This document shows positions 42,438 through 54,981 of a DNA stretch of 64,000 bases, in pieces. The DNA comes from Pseudocercospora fijiensis CIRAD86 (taxonomy: Eukaryota > Ascomycota > Dothideomycetes > Mycosphaerellales > Mycosphaerellaceae). The notes under the pieces were generated by a model. That model worked only from the letters and a program-made list of their open reading frames with translations, did not search any database and had not been told where the DNA came from. The translations under genes were made by a program, and so were the position numbers. The stretch spans positions 4,835,041-4,899,040 of the forward strand of contig NW_006921534.1 of the NCBI RefSeq assembly GCF_000340215.1, written 5' to 3'. Position 1 is the first letter of the stretch; each line of letters opens with the position of its first letter.

Positions 42438-45400
42438 CTACCGTAGCGGCCGACTGCTCGCCATTTCTCCATACCGTCCTCTTTCCCTCGTAGTATCGTA
42501 AGCCTGCAAGACACGTGCCTGCGACTCGTCTGTTTGCGAGAAAGCATAGCCTCTCTGTTTCCGCATCCGTTGCACTTGGCGAACTTTGCGGATGGCTTTT
42601 TGGAATTGTTCCATTCTGTGAGCATGTTAGCAACGATATCAGTCCGGACGCGAAGTAGGTTGACATACCTTGGACGATAATCCTGGATGTTGTACTTTTG
42701 AATCTCTTGCACATGATGATATGCTTGAGGGTAGTACATTCGTTTTGCGTATTTCCAAGCAAAGTCACGCAGAAGGCATAGTGCTGGAAGGATGACCAAG
42801 CTCATCAACCAGAAATTCGGATCTGTCAGGAGTATGGGCAGTGTGTTCTTGTATTCGGTACTGAAGTTGAGCATGGGTGCGACTGTCGCATATACAGGCA
42901 GGAAGATGAACCAAATGGCCAGAGATCCTGGGATAGCAATGACAGTGTATTTGGTCCAGATGTTTGTGATCAACGCGGCCTTGCCCAGGACAGTCACAAG
43001 TCCAGCGGTATACAGGGCAGTACCCCATACCCAATGACCTGCAATCTTTCCGTCGGAGAGAACGCCATCACGCCACCAGATGACCTGACTGACGTAGTAT
43101 AGGATGATCGAGTGGTAGAAGCCATTGCCGACCCATGCCCAAAAGTTGTGAGTGCGGAAGAAGACTCCTTTCTGTGTCAGTTGGTATAGCTGCGGATATC
43201 GGTCCAATAGCCGGGCATTCACAAACTGGTCGAAGATGCCCAGCACAAATGGCGGCAGGGCAGTGAAGATGACGTTGAAGAAGGATAGCGTCCAGGATTC
43301 GTAAATGACTTGTCCGGAGAAGGCATTCTGGAAAGAGTACCAGAATTGAGTGATGAAAAGCGCGGTATTCTTGTAGTAGAAATACAAGATGACCTTGCTG
43401 ATTCGCTGGTAGGACCAAGCTCCGTGGACAAGAAGCAGTTTCCGTAAAAAGCGGAACTGCGCAATCGACACGTCCGCACTCCGAGCAGCCTGCAGACCTT
43501 CGACACCGCTAATGCCAATACCAATGTGTGCGGCTTGGATCATTGATACGTCGTTGGCACCGTCACCGATGGCAAGTAGAATGGCTTTCAAATGTCGCTT
43601 CACCAGCTTGACAACAAGGGCCTTCTGTAGTGGAGACACACGACAGCAGATGACAGCCTTGCACATGACGGCAAGATCGAGGAAAAGCTTTTCAAGATCC
43701 TTCTCCAGGGCGTATGTGAGCGATTTGCCATCAATTACGAGCGCGAGCGTCTCCAACTCCACGCCACCAGATCTTTGGCTGTTGACGGCATCTAGCTTCT
43801 TCTGGATGTTTGCTCTGGTGTCTGTCGCATTTTCTTCGTTGACAATGAGCAGAGTCATGTCTTCGCTGATGAGCTTGCAGGACATGCCGATATTGATGGC
43901 AGTTTCTTGTCGATCTCCCGTAAGCACCCATACCTTAATTCCAGCAGTTTGCAGCGTGTGTATAGTGTCTGGTACGCCGTCTTGGAGCTTGTCCTCAATA
44001 GCAGTGGCGCCGAGAAGAGTGAAGTCATGCTCAATGAGTTCTGCCGCCTTGTCGAGCTCTTCCGCCCTGTTTCCACTGACCGTGGTCTGGGCGGTATTGA
44101 AGATCTCCCACCATTCTCGGAACTCCGACTCTTGTATTTCACGCATTGCCAGACAGAGTGTTCGAAGACCCTCGGCAGCGTACTCTTCCAGGTGCAGAAG
44201 TGTCTTCTCAACCATATCATCGCGCTGTCCGAGTCGTTCCAGAATGACGGTATCTGCTCCTTTGGTATAGCAACGTATCTTGCCATCTGGACATCGATAA
44301 ATGCAACTCATTCTCTTTCGAGTAGAGTTGAACTCGCAAACAGCCAAGAGCTCGTACTCAGACAGCTCGCCATCAGCTTCAATCGTCACCATTCTAGGCT
44401 TTCGCGCCACGAACTTGTAGCCTAGCTGCACAGCGCCTTCGACCAAAGCCGCCTCATCGGGAGATGCTGCTTGGTACTTGATGGCGTCAGGCTTTTCGCC
44501 ATTGATCTCCGGAATGACCGTGTGACAAGTCGCAAGCAAACTCAGGAAGTGATGGATACCGCTCGCGTTCTGTCCTGCGCTCCGATGTTGTGCAAGGCCT
44601 CGGAAATCATAGATGCCGTTGCCGTCCTCATCTGGCCGGCGGTCTTCGGGCACTTCATCAGCATATTGCACCCCTCCAATACTGCACTGCCTAAACTCCA
44701 TCATATTGCAGGTCAGAGTGCCGGTCTTGTCAGAAAAGATGTATTCGACTTGTCCCAACTCTTCAACCAGTGAACTTGTTCTGCAATTGGCAGGTGTATC
44801 TGTTTCCGGGTAGTAAATGTCGAGGTCACTGCTTATGAGAAAAGCTTGATAATACTTGATGATCTCGACTGTTACGAACAGGGAGATAGGCACCAAGTTT
44901 GAGTACAGGATCCAGTATGTGAAGATGTCACCAAAGAACTGGCCGGCGACATTGACCGAACCATATTGCAAGAACCACAGCTTAGAGCCAATGGTCTTCC
45001 TGACCACGATATCGCCGATCGAGGAAATAACGGAGAGGATGATAAGGACACCACCAAGCATGAGAATCTGCCTGTTGACCATGTGCTCCACATTCGTACG
45101 TTTTATGGGCGTGGCTGTGGCATTGCGCATGAGCTTCGTTTCGTGTCCGGTGAATACGACGATGCCATGCACATATGGAGTGTTTCGCAGCGTGGCACCC
45201 CGCAGCAAGAGTTGATCGGGAGCCAAAGGCAACTCCCTCTCACCGCCTCCAGACTGCGTGGTGAGCGTGGCCTCATAGGTGTAGAGGCTGCTGTTGGGCT
45301 GCTCACTGCGCACCCTGCCGCCGAGTCTTGCTAGCTCGGCAGCGGAAACGAGGTGTGATGTTTCTGGAATGGCTTGCTTGATCTTCAAATTCGTCTCACC

Positions 45401-46537
45401 ATCTAGGTTCGCTGTTTCAATGTAGCACAATCCTTCTGGTTCTGATGATGCCAATAGCACCACGTCTGCTGGAAAAGGCTCCTCTGATTCGATGCGGATA
45501 ATGTCTCCGACTTTGATATCAATCCACTTCACATCCTGAAAACTGGTTCCTCTCAGAGCTCGTGCGGGACTTCGATTAAGCTGGGTGTCCTGGGATCGTC
45601 TCCGGTTGTCCTCCACTGCTTCTTTGATGGCAGAAACTAGTAATACAATTCCCAAAGGCACAATAGTGGTGTATCTGTTGGTTGGACTGATGTTGGGTAT
45701 CTGTTGCAAGATGGCGGTGAACAAGAAGAACAAGTTGGCGTACTTGCTGAATTGCTCGAATAAGAACTTGGGTAAAAAGGTCACAGCGTTGTACTTGGTC
45801 GTGGAAACATGGTTGTCGGCATATCTGTTGGAAGCATTGGCGGGCGGGTTGTTCAGGTGTATTATCCTGGGCCCAAGTGTAGATGGGTCGGGCTTGCTTC
45901 GGCCAGGCAGACCAAACTTGAACTTTGCGCCAGGCGTCTTCCTCGGTGGTTCTCCAGCTCCTGGCTGCATGCGAGCAGCGCCTTGCTCCGTCAAAGGCAG
46001 GTCCATCTCGCTGTACTCTGGTGCCATGCCCATGGCGTGTTTTGCTTTCCCAATTAATCCTCCGCCCAGACTTAATATGCTGTTCCGGTTTCTGTGCTTG
46101 CGCTGGCCGTGCTGTATGGGTATGGCATCTTCGTCGATCTGCGCTCCCGCGGCGTAGTAGCCTCCCTGCATTGAAGCAGTGTCGTCGTAATCCAGGTCAG
46201 AGTAGCGCTGGTAGTCGTTTAGGCCGGACGTCTGCGACATCTGCCTGCCCTGCTCTCCCAGTGTCGGAGGCGCGTGCAAGCCTGAAGCAGGGGCGTATGC
46301 TGGCGCGCCAGGCACAGAGGCGGTGGGATGCGGTGCATGCTGTGGAGAGGAGCCGACGAAATCATCATGCGAAGTGCTAATGCGGCGCTGTGTGTGGTAG
46401 TCGTGCAGTATGCGGTCGTCGCTCACGGGTGGGCGACTGCCGCTGCTGTAATACGGCGCCTCTTCGTCGTCTAAGCCGAGCAGATCGTCGTCCTGCTGGC
46501 CTTGGCTGCGATTGTTGTAGGCCTGCCTGCCTGCCAT
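42438..46537 (-). CDS. DRS2: P4-ATPase phospholipid flippase, Drs2-type
   Basis: Exons 46537-42669 and 42615-42438, with a 53-base intron (GTATGT to CACAG), give about 1348 residues. The intron removal joins NIQDYRPR to MEQFQKAIRKVR and restores the conserved Drs2 tail (RMRKQRGYAFSQTDES, then ARVLQAYDTTRE); the unspliced frame gives a wrong C-terminus. The long N-terminal region is Gln/Pro/Ser-rich and cytosolic. P-type landmarks are DGETNLK (actuator loop), FSDKTGTLTCN (phosphorylated Asp), KGADTVILERL (nucleotide domain), VLTGDRQETA and GDGANDVSMIQ (hinge). Ten membrane helices are visible. Drs2 moves phosphatidylserine and ethanolamine to the cytosolic leaflet at the trans-Golgi, with a Cdc50 partner that is not in this window. 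Confidence 0.96.
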
Positions 46538-46984
46538 GATGGCTCAAGGCACTCGGCGGATGGAAGTGTTTCCGCTATTGTGCTTGAGCATCAGACTCCA
46601 CGCTCTTGCGCAGCGTGCCTACGCGGCCGTTCGGGATGGATGGTGAAGGCTAGCCGTGGATTCGGTGCTGCCAGATGGTCGTATTGCGCATGGCATGGAA
46701 ATGGCAGTCGCATAGCCCACTGCGTTCAGCACTCGTCAGCCGCGCTGCAGTACCTGATAGAATATCGATATAGCGTAGCGCAGCGTAGCGAAACTAGCGA
46801 ACATGGGTGACACCGACGCCTCTCCGCCACGTGCAGACGGCAACGGCTTTTCGCTTTTCGGTCGCATCATCCGGCGCAGCTGTAGAACTACACGTCACGG
46901 GATTCGATCACTCTGAACGACGCTTCGCTCATCTAGAATACCATCTGTGAGACTGCAGTGCCTGCCATACGATAGCCATCGAAA
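46538..46984. other. Intergenic, flippase promoter
   Basis: Upstream region of the Drs2-type gene. Short ORFs only. Confidence 0.4.
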
Positions 46985-47335
46985 ATGCCCTTGTTCCCGC
47001 GCAGAGGCCTTGTGCCCGCACAGCGACTGTACGCCCTCCACCAACGTCGCACATTTCTCGGCCTCCAGCGAACACCAGCACCTTCGCCGAAGCAGATGCG
47101 CCTACTCGTGCTTCAAGGACTCGGAGTCGTGCTTCTTGCCGACCTGGCCATTGCCACAGCCCAGGGCGAACCTACGACCGTACGATCCGTTGCTCAAAGC
47201 GCCGGCTTCTGGAAGCAACCTCCTCCTCTCCACCACGCCCACCATGCGCGCGACGACAGGCACATGCTCCAAGCCGACCATGCTGTCGGTGGCACGACTG
47301 TAAAGACCAATCCACTTCGGAACAGCGTTGGATGA
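46985..47335 (+). CDS. Small hypothetical protein, possibly mitochondrial
   Basis: A 116-codon frame starting MPLFPRRGLVPAQRLYALHQ. The first 40 residues are rich in arginine and lack acids, like a mitochondrial presequence. They are followed by one hydrophobic segment (LLVLQGLGVVLLADLAIATA) that could span a membrane. The rest is histidine-rich and unremarkable. No family is recognised and competing ORFs exist on the other strand, so this is only a candidate. Confidence 0.35.
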   Translation: MPLFPRRGLVPAQRLYALHQRRTFLGLQRTPAPSPKQMRLLVLQGLGVVLLADLAIATAQGEPTTVRSVAQSAGFWKQPPPLHHAHHARDDRHMLQADHAVGGTTVKTNPLRNSVG

Positions 47336-47807
47336 GAAGGCATTGGACAAGTGCAAGCCAACAGCATCCATTCGCCATTTGCCGCACCAACACCGCAAAT
47401 TGCGACCGACTGCTACGGAGGAGTAGAACTATAAGCTTCGGCTTGCCAAGCAGGGTGCGCTATGGCTGTAATAAAGCAAACGCATGGCACCACAGAATAG
47501 GAGGCTATTATTGCATGTCGAGACAGGCCACGCAAGGGTCTACTTATTTTTGGACAGTAATCAAATCTCCCAACATCTCTTGAGTTTGACGGAACCCTAT
47601 CGGCTGTGACCGGCTACCCAGCGCATCAACACTACATAAGAAAGTGATCTCCTGCCACCAACAGCTTTGAGCGCCCGACCGACTTTCCCACGGCAGTCAC
47701 TCCTTAGTATTCGCCGCCTGCACATAACTTCGCACCCATCAATAGCATCTGCGCCGGCAAGCAAACTATCCTTACAGCTTCATAACGAGAACATTTACAT
47801 TCACAAT

Positions 47808-48284
47808 ATGGACGATAGCCCAAAAACGCCGACTTCTTACCACGACCTCGCATACAATAATGCTTACGCGACCGACTCGGCTTCTCAAGTCGATCTTGCT
47901 CTCACCCGCATTCGAACCGTGATCGATCGCTTGGAGGGCCGACTCGAGCAGATCACTGACCAAGTTGCTGACGCCGAGCGACGATATACACATCTGGAAG
48001 ATCTCTATGGAGATGCCGAAGCCGCTTTCCTCTACCACGACACGCCAAAGTCCGTGATATGCCAAGACATCAGTGAGGATCTGAAAAAGGCCATGTTTGA
48101 AGTGACAGTAGCGAGGGCCCTCGCCGGCGTTGCCAAAAAGATGGTCAGTGGTCCGGATGGCGACGGCTTAGGCTGTGAGAGTTGTGGAAGTGCCTGTTCT
48201 GGATGCAGCTGTTCAAGGCGGGATCGTGCCATGGACATTCGCACTAGAAACTCATCAGCTTCAAGCAGATATTCAAGCGAATGA
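47808..48284 (+). CDS. Hypothetical coiled-coil protein with cysteine-rich tail
   Basis: From the ATG at 47808 (MDDSPKTPTSYHDLAY) the product is 158 residues; the frame is open back to 47667, but that leader looks non-coding. Residues 25-75 have heptad-like spacing (LALTRIRTVIDRLEGRLEQI) and should form a coiled coil. A short serine-rich C-terminus follows a cysteine cluster (GCESCGSACSGCSCSRR) of six cysteines that could bind metal. No known domain. It converges with the next gene, the stops being only 20 bases apart. Confidence 0.65.
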   Translation: MDDSPKTPTSYHDLAYNNAYATDSASQVDLALTRIRTVIDRLEGRLEQITDQVADAERRYTHLEDLYGDAEAAFLYHDTPKSVICQDISEDLKKAMFEVTVARALAGVAKKMVSGPDGDGLGCESCGSACSGCSCSRRDRAMDIRTRNSSASSRYSSE

Positions 48285-48304
48285 TGAAACCGACCTGCAA
48301 AAGA

Positions 48305-49058
48305 TCATCTCTTCCGCCGCTTCGCACTGGACTTCTCACTGGAATTCGCGATTCCTGGACCTGCTGCTGTTGCAGCCTTCCGCTTAGGTGTCTTTCGTAT
48401 AGGCGTGTCAACTGGAGTGATGGCTTTCGTGGCCATGGTGGTCGACTCTTTGGATTGCGCAACGTCTCCGACAACTGCCATGGTCATGGCCATGCAAAGC
48501 TCGTACTCCTTCAGCAACATTCGCGAACAAGTGTTGCTGAAGAAAGCACCTGTCCAAGCCACCGGCTGGTCTGTGGTCTGCTTGGCGGTCTTCTCAGCAC
48601 GCGCAGCCACTCGAGCAGCTTCTCTGTTCGCTTGCAGACGCTTGAGCGCAACTTTCTCTGACATGCTGGATTTGCTCAGCTTACGATGTTTATTTTGTGT
48701 GCCCGAACATGAGACATACTTACCTTCTACCTATGGCATACGGACCAAGACAACCTACCGATTTGCCATATCTTCTCCTCGACTCAAGGACAGTCATTCT
48801 AGCAGAACCTGGAATCGCCTCTTGTTTCTTGACATCGTAGATCAGCGGAATCGGGTCTTCGCCAAAACGCCGGAGAAGCTCTTGAGCTTGCTGCAGTGTG
48901 GGCTTCGCTGGGAGCTTGAGTTCTGAAGTGATGGGCTCGATGGGCTGAGGCGAGGGCTCTTTTTCGGAGTTTGATGTCGGATACGATGAGGCGTTCAAGG
49001 TGCCACTGTTGTTTCGCTTGATGATGAGCTTGATTTTGGGTTTGGTCGGTGGAGACAT
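48305..49058 (-). CDS. Basic hypothetical protein, two exons
   Basis: Exon 1 (49058-48759) encodes 100 residues beginning MSPPTKPKIKLIIKRN and ending RRRYGKS. Exon 2 (48679-48305), reached over a 79-base intron (GTAGGT donor, GTAAG acceptor), continues LSKSSMSEKVALKRLQANRE. Total is about 224 residues. The protein is rich in Lys and Arg, with basic clusters at both ends (PKRKAATAA, SSAKRRKR at the C-terminus) that look like nuclear localisation signals. The part KPTLQQAQELLRRFGEDPIPLIYDV is the best-ordered segment and may be a small helical domain. No family recognised; nuclear location is inferred. Confidence 0.65.
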
Positions 49059-49315
49059 AGCGCTACTGGGTGGATAGTTTTTGGATGGTGGGACAGCAGT
49101 GGAAATGGAAGAGTACAGATGGTGATGATAAGAGATATAAGTTCACGAATAAATGTCTTATGCTTTGGAACCTACTCGTTCCAGCATGTGAATCGAGCCC
49201 TTTGTTCATGTCTCCGGGCTTCTGAATGTACCGGTACACACAGTTTGGTTCACTCCATATTCTTCTTACACTTCACATTAAACTAGCTTTTCCGCGCCCT
49301 CTCAACACCTCTCGC

Positions 49316-50417
49316 TCACAACCTCTCCCGGCCTACATCTTCCTCTCCTTCCTTCTTCCTAAACCACTTCGCCCCCTTATGCCTCCCATCATCATCCTCC
49401 AACCCTTCATAAAGACCAACCCCCCAACTCTCACTCGGATTATTATACCTATGATGAAACCTCCCCAATCGATCAATCTTCTCCAAATCCTTCTTCTTCA
49501 AGCCACATTCCAGCGCTTGAAAATTCTCCGTGATGTAATCTTTGTGGATACTCTTCGGAATCACCGACGTCCCTCTCGCCATTCCCCATTGTAGAGCGAC
49601 TTGAGCAGGTGTACAGTTTCGTTTCTTCGCGATCTTGTGGAGGATTTTGTTTTTGAGGAGTGGGTCGGGGGGAGGTGGGTCTTTGTAGGTTGGATTCGTG
49701 CCGGCGAGGGGACTGTAGGCTGTTACGTGGATTTTGTGGCGGCTGTGGAAGTTTAGCCACGTGGTTTGAGGGAGGTAGGGGTGGAGTTCCATTTGGTGGA
49801 CTTGTGGGGGCACGGAGGTTTTGTTGAGGAGGGAGGTGAGTTGGTCAGGGGAGAAGTTGCAGACGCCGATGTGTCTGTGGTGGGATCTATGTCAGTACTG
49901 TATATGGGCGTGTGAGATTTTGTTCTTACCTAGCTTTGCCGCTTTGTTGGAGTTTGGTCATCGCTTCCCACGTATCGTGGTAGGAGATATAACTGTCGCT
50001 TCCAGAGCCTGCGACGGGCCAGTGCATGTGATAGAGATCGAGATAGGTTAGGCCTAGCTTTTGCAACGAGCCATTGATGCCGGCTTCAACTTTGTCGTGA
50101 TGGTCGTTCCATAGCTTACTAGTAATCCATAGATCTTCTCTTGTCAAGCCCGTCTTAGCCAGTCCATCGGCGATTCCCTTGCCTACTTCTTCCTCGTTGT
50201 AGTAAGCAGCGGCACAATCGATGTGTCTGTACCCAACTTGGATGGCCCATGAGACAGCTTCGCTGGTGTTCGCCTCTTTCAAGTTCCATGTTCCGAAGCC
50301 CAAAAGGCTCATGTCAGCCAATGTCAGAGGTCGGGAATCCTGAGTATTCAATGGGATCTGGTTGTCTTGAGATGCTCCAAGAGCTGCCAATGGCAGCACG
50401 GTCGTTGCGAGCTTCAT
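49316..50417 (-). CDS. Aldo-keto reductase with apparent signal peptide
   Basis: Exons 50417-49930 and 49874-49316, with a 55-base intron (GTAAGA to CACAG), give about 348 residues. The start is the ATG of MKLATTVLPLAALGAS because it yields a clean signal-peptide-like N-terminus; an in-frame ATG 21 codons upstream exists (50480). The AKR barrel carries GFGTWNL, the catalytic Asp and Tyr in HIDCAAAYYNEE, Lys in WITSKLWND and His in LYHMHWP, then GVCNFSPDQL and the cofactor loop VIPKSIHKD. These enzymes reduce aldehydes, ketones or sugars with NADPH in the cytosol. A leader peptide is unusual for them. The C-terminus (GAKWFRKKEGEEDV) is long and charged. Confidence 0.9.
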
Positions 50418-51111
50418 CGCTGCTTGAGATGGGAGGATGAGAAAGGAATGTGGCGGAGACACTTCATTTATATCAATCACCTTATCATACTTTGATGGAT
50501 CTGGTCCCGCCTTGCTCTTCGTTACAATGGCTACATGGATGGGTTATGATGATGCAAGACTTGCCGTGCACCTGCAGGGCAAGCTCAAGCTCAAGCTCAG
50601 CTCAGCTCAGGAGCTCGAGGTCTATGCCGTGAATTCGTGTGCTCTTTGCTTTCGAACAACGTCTTGACGGCCATCGGTAATAATAAATTCAAGTTAAGGT
50701 AAAACGTGGCAATCTGTAGCCATGAACATTTCAATAAGACCAGGAAAAGCAATGGCGTATAGCGGCTCAAGACTTGCTCGGATGTGAAGAGGTCGCGTTC
50801 CGCCAGTATTGTTCGCCGCCGTCCATAGAGGTCTGCTACATCAACAAATTTCGATCGCAAGTTGATGGGGACCGTGCGGAAGCGTCGACTGAGTCTTGTG
50901 AAAGTTGCAAGTGAAGGAGTGTGAGGACGTCTTCACATGCAGGAGAGCAATGAGACTCGAACTGAAAACAGGCTAGTGCACGGGATGAACCTTAAAGTTT
51001 CCCCGCTGTCGCGTCTGCCTTAGAAGGCGCGACTCGGCCAAATTTCTCTTCCCTTCTTTCCTTCCGCTCGACAGGTTCGAGTAAGGCGACGACAAGGTCA
51101 AACTCGACAAG
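50418..51111. promoter_or_regulatory. Divergent promoter region, reductase and CTP synthase
   Basis: Nearly 700 bases between the two start codons. It contains a short AAGCTC repeat near 50583-50606. No gene is seen. Confidence 0.4.
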
Positions 51112-52931
51112 ATGAAGTACGTTCTGGTATCTGGAGGTTTGTAACATGATTCAGACTCGCTTCGGCCACCTAAATTGACTTTATGTCTAGGCGTGATCAG
51201 CGGCGTGGGAAAAGGCATTATTGGTATGGCATTGATGCATTATGAAGTACGAGTGACTGCTCACACTTCCAAGCCTCTTCTGCAGGCCTGCTGCTCAAGA
51301 CTATGGGTCTGAAAGTCTCCAGTATCAAGATCGATCCTTACATCAATGTCGACGCTGGCCTTATGAATCCACGCGAGCATGGCGAGGTTTACGTCTTGAA
51401 CGACGGCGGAGAGACCGATCTCGACTTGGGAAATTACGAGCGATACCTCAACATCACTTTGACTAGAGACAACAACATCACTACCGGCAAGATCTACGAG
51501 AGAGTCATCTGGAAGGAGCGTAATGGCAAGTACTTGGGCAAGACTGTCCAGGTAGTGCCGCATGTCACGGGTGAAATCGAGGATTGGATCGCGCGGGTCG
51601 CGAGAATTCCTGTCGATGACACCGGAGAAGAGCCAGATGTCTGCATTGTCGAATTGGGCGGTACAGTTGGTGACATCGAAAGCATGGCATTCGTCGAGGC
51701 TCTTTGCGAATTGAGAAGAAACGCTGGTCGCGACAACTTCATGCAAATCCACGTTTCATACGTGCCGGTCGTGCATGGAGAGCAGAAGACCAAGCCTACT
51801 CAGATGGCAATCAAAGCCGTCCGCTCCGCAGGTCTGATCCCGGATCTGATTGCGTGCCGTTGCGAGAAGCCATTGGATGCAGGAGCAATTGACAAGATTG
51901 CACGTTTCTGCCAAGTGCAGAATGAGAATGTGCTGGCAGTCAGAGACATGCCATCAACATACCAGGTGCCAATCCTCCTCCACGAGCAGAACCTGGTTAG
52001 GCTGCTCACTTCGGCCCTGCAATTGGATGCGCTCAAGCTCTCACCGGAGTTGAAAGAAAAGGGCGTCAACATCTGGGAGACCTGGCGGCGCCTTACTCTG
52101 GGTCTTGAGCATGTCCACGAGACCATCGAGATTGTTCTTGTTGGCAAGTATCTCGACCAGCCCGATGCTTACTGTTCAGTCATCAAAGCCCTGGAGCACG
52201 CAGCGATGTATTGCCGGAAGAAGCTCAAGGTCAAGAATGTTGACGCTGAGCATCTAGAGACGGCCACCAACAGAACCGACCCTGCAGCGTACCACAAGGC
52301 GTGGCATGACGTTTGCACGGCTTCGGGAATTCTTGTGCCAGGTGGTTTCGGTAACAGAGGCACTGAAGGCATGGTTGCCGCAGCACATTGGGCAAGGACG
52401 AATAAGACACCATACCTGGGCGTGTGCTTGGGAATGCAAATCGCCGTGATCGAATTCGCACGCAATGTGTGCAACGTTCCGCTGCCCAAGGCTACCTCTT
52501 TCGAATTTGATGGCAATGATCCGGATCGGGTCGTGATCGATATGCCAGAGCACAACCCTGGTCAAATGGGCGCAACCATGCGGTTGGGTATCAAGCCAAC
52601 ATTCTGGCAGCCCAATTCGGAGTGGAGTAAGTTGCGGTCCCTCTACGGAGTGAAAAATGACCACATCAACGAGAGACACCGTCATCGCTACGAAGTCAAC
52701 CCGGAATACATCAGCCAACTTGAGGAGGCTGGCTTGACATTCATTGGCAAGGACGAGACAGGCGTCAGGATGGAGGTCATTGAATTCAAGGATCATCCGT
52801 GGTTCGTTGGCGTCCAATTCCACCCTGAGTACCTCAGTCGCGTCTTGGAACCATCGAAGCCGTACTTGGGATTCATCGCCGCTAGTGCAGGCATGCTGGA
52901 TGAGGTTGTGCGAAGGAGCCGAAGTGGCTGA
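51112..52931 (+). CDS. URA7: CTP synthase
   Basis: Exons 51112-51136, 51191-51223 and 51274-52931 give about 571 residues (yeast Ura7 is 579). The first two exons encode MKYVLVSGGVISGVGKGII. I place the third acceptor at CCAAG (51273), because it restores ASSAGLLLKTMG, matching the family ASSTG; the more canonical GCAG 12 bases later stays in frame but drops four residues of the nucleotide-binding loop. The synthetase domain has KIDPYINVDAG and DGGETDLDLGNYERYL. The glutaminase domain has GVCLGMQ with Cys404, and GVQFHPEY with the triad His and Glu. It makes CTP from UTP with glutamine and ATP, in the cytosol. It is an essential step of nucleotide and phospholipid synthesis. Confidence 0.96.
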
Positions 52932-54942
52932 GTGCCATCAGGTCCATGGATTCTGGTGCATAATCTACCGCCTTATCGACTCTTTGCTCCAGGTGTCCAG
53001 GGGGTGTTCGAGGCGGAGAAGACTCTTAAATAATAGATTTAGACGGCCAGCTTCGAAGCCTAGCAGATGGCCAAACCCCTACACAACGACTCTGGCAGGC
53101 GGTCGACTTTCCAGCGAGCATATCCTCTATATCGACTTGATTGGAGTCAATGGGAAAGCTTCCAATGATTGAATTTGAAAATGACTGGGGTAGGGACGAA
53201 GGTTGGACTTGCAAGATGGACACAAGCCGTGGTAACGTAGAATTGTACTTTATTGTGCTTGCCAACACAGCAGGTCCCAGTCCAATGCGAGATTCAATAG
53301 AAGCGGAGGAAGGTACGAGGACAACTGCTTCCTTCCGCCACCTAATAATAATTGCATCGCATCTGATCCTGTGCAAGCTCGGGTTATCGCGCAATCGTCG
53401 ACCTCATCAGTCGCCGCTCTGTTCGTCGCCCGTCTGGGGATTGGCAACAACCATGACAAAGTCGCTTGCGGTACAGCGTCCCGGCGCCGAGGGAAAACGG
53501 GCATCCCATGCTTTCAAGCATCCCTGTGCAGTATGTATGTACAACCCTACAAGACGCACGCGCGCAATCTGGTCACTATCGAAGATCGTGCTTTCGCGTT
53601 TCCGCCCCCAGACACGATCAAGCACCAAGGATTCGTCGATGACCAGGCACAGCTACATAATAATAACAAGAAGTGCCGACTCGACGGGTGCAGCCGTTCA
53701 GATATTCGACGTGCTGACACGGGCGGGAAATTTGATTCTTCACTCCACACGCTTGCTGTTGTTTGTTGGTGGTGGGGGTGGGATCAATTCCGGAACGGCA
53801 TTCGCAGAACTATCCGTCTTGCGTCACCTGGATATGGATGGCAACCTTGAGCATGAAAGAAAGTTTCCAAGGCCCTTGCCATCGATGCAACCAAGCAGGA
53901 GACGCACATCCAAGCTACAGCAGATGGCCGTGATCCAAACTGCTTTTCTCTTTCATCATTGCTCCCACGCAGGGCCGCGCAGAAGCTCGGGGCTGGCGAC
54001 GATGCCAAGCTGGAATCGAGTCGCGAAGAATGGGATGTTCCATGAAGGATAACCATGCTGTTGGAATTTCTTTCAGTGGAGCAACCGAATGTGGCAGACT
54101 CAAGATTGGCCACATCCCATTGACTGCTGTTCGGTATGCATGATCGTTGTCCCCGGGTGTGGGATACCTCTTTGGCATGGCCATGCTCGAAGATGCCTCA
54201 CATCGCGCTTCTCATCATCAGGTTGTTTTCATCAAATTCATCGTAGCAGACCCACAGGCGGTGTTCAGGACGATGGATCATCAGCTAACTACCGCGTTCC
54301 TGATGAAGACCCCATATTGAGATTCCGGATATCCTTTTCCTCGAACCCGGCACACCGATCAAATGTGCACTGAGTATCAAAAACCAACAGACTTTCCTAC
54401 CTTACTATTCGAACTCCGCAGATGCGAAAAGGGTGATCCATTGTCATTCGGCGTGCACCATGCCTTGTCTCAGAGTCAAAGGGGATTTGTGTTTTTTTTT
54501 TGGTCTTGCATCGAGCATGCCATGCCATGCCATGCGGCAACCGTGAGACGACCAGAAGCCTCCAAGTGGAAAAAAAAAGTGGTCGCACCTTTTGATGTAG
54601 GTACTGGGTGGGTGGGCATTGAGCAAGGCCACGAACGACCCTCACAAGTAATAATAATAAAAATAAAAATGGTCCGGGAGGACAATCTTGCGCTTGCGGC
54701 CACTCCCATCGCTGCATTTGAATTTTGCAGCTCGCGGGATCTTTGAAGTGCTGTCCTGGTCTCCGTAGGTTCAAACTCAGGTTTCGGCACGGCACCCAAC
54801 TCGGTCCTCTTTTCAAATACCATGCTTGACTGCTGACTCTTCCCGAAGGTCATTCATGTTGGCAGTAGTGGACCTTGTTCAAAAAGAGGCACAGAAAGGC
54901 AGGCACCCTGGCAGTGACAAGTCCAGCTGGATTTGCCAAAAG
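52932..54942. other. 2-kb gap without a recognised gene
   Basis: A forward ORF of 303 codons (53141-54052) and overlapping shorter frames are present, but their composition is irregular, there is no domain and no splice pattern, so I do not call a gene. Short A and GCATGC-type repeats occur near 54490-54590. The last three bases before 54946 are the left TGA duplication of the transposon. Confidence 0.45.
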
Positions 54943-54945
54943 TGA

Positions 54946-54981
54946 GGCCCCGACCGGTTGCCATCGATTATAGCATAATCT
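54946..54981 (+). repeat. Left 36-base TIR of Harbinger element
   Basis: Starts GGCCCCGACCGGTTGCCATC and matches the right end exactly over 36 bases. It is preceded by the TGA target duplication. Confidence 0.93.

Noticed and set aside
42422..42668. Unspliced C-terminus of the flippase
   Set aside because: Reading through 42616-42668 destroys the conserved Drs2 tail, which the intron restores.
53141..54052. 303-codon ORF downstream of CTP synthase
   Set aside because: Irregular composition, no domain, several competing frames and no splice signals that improve it.
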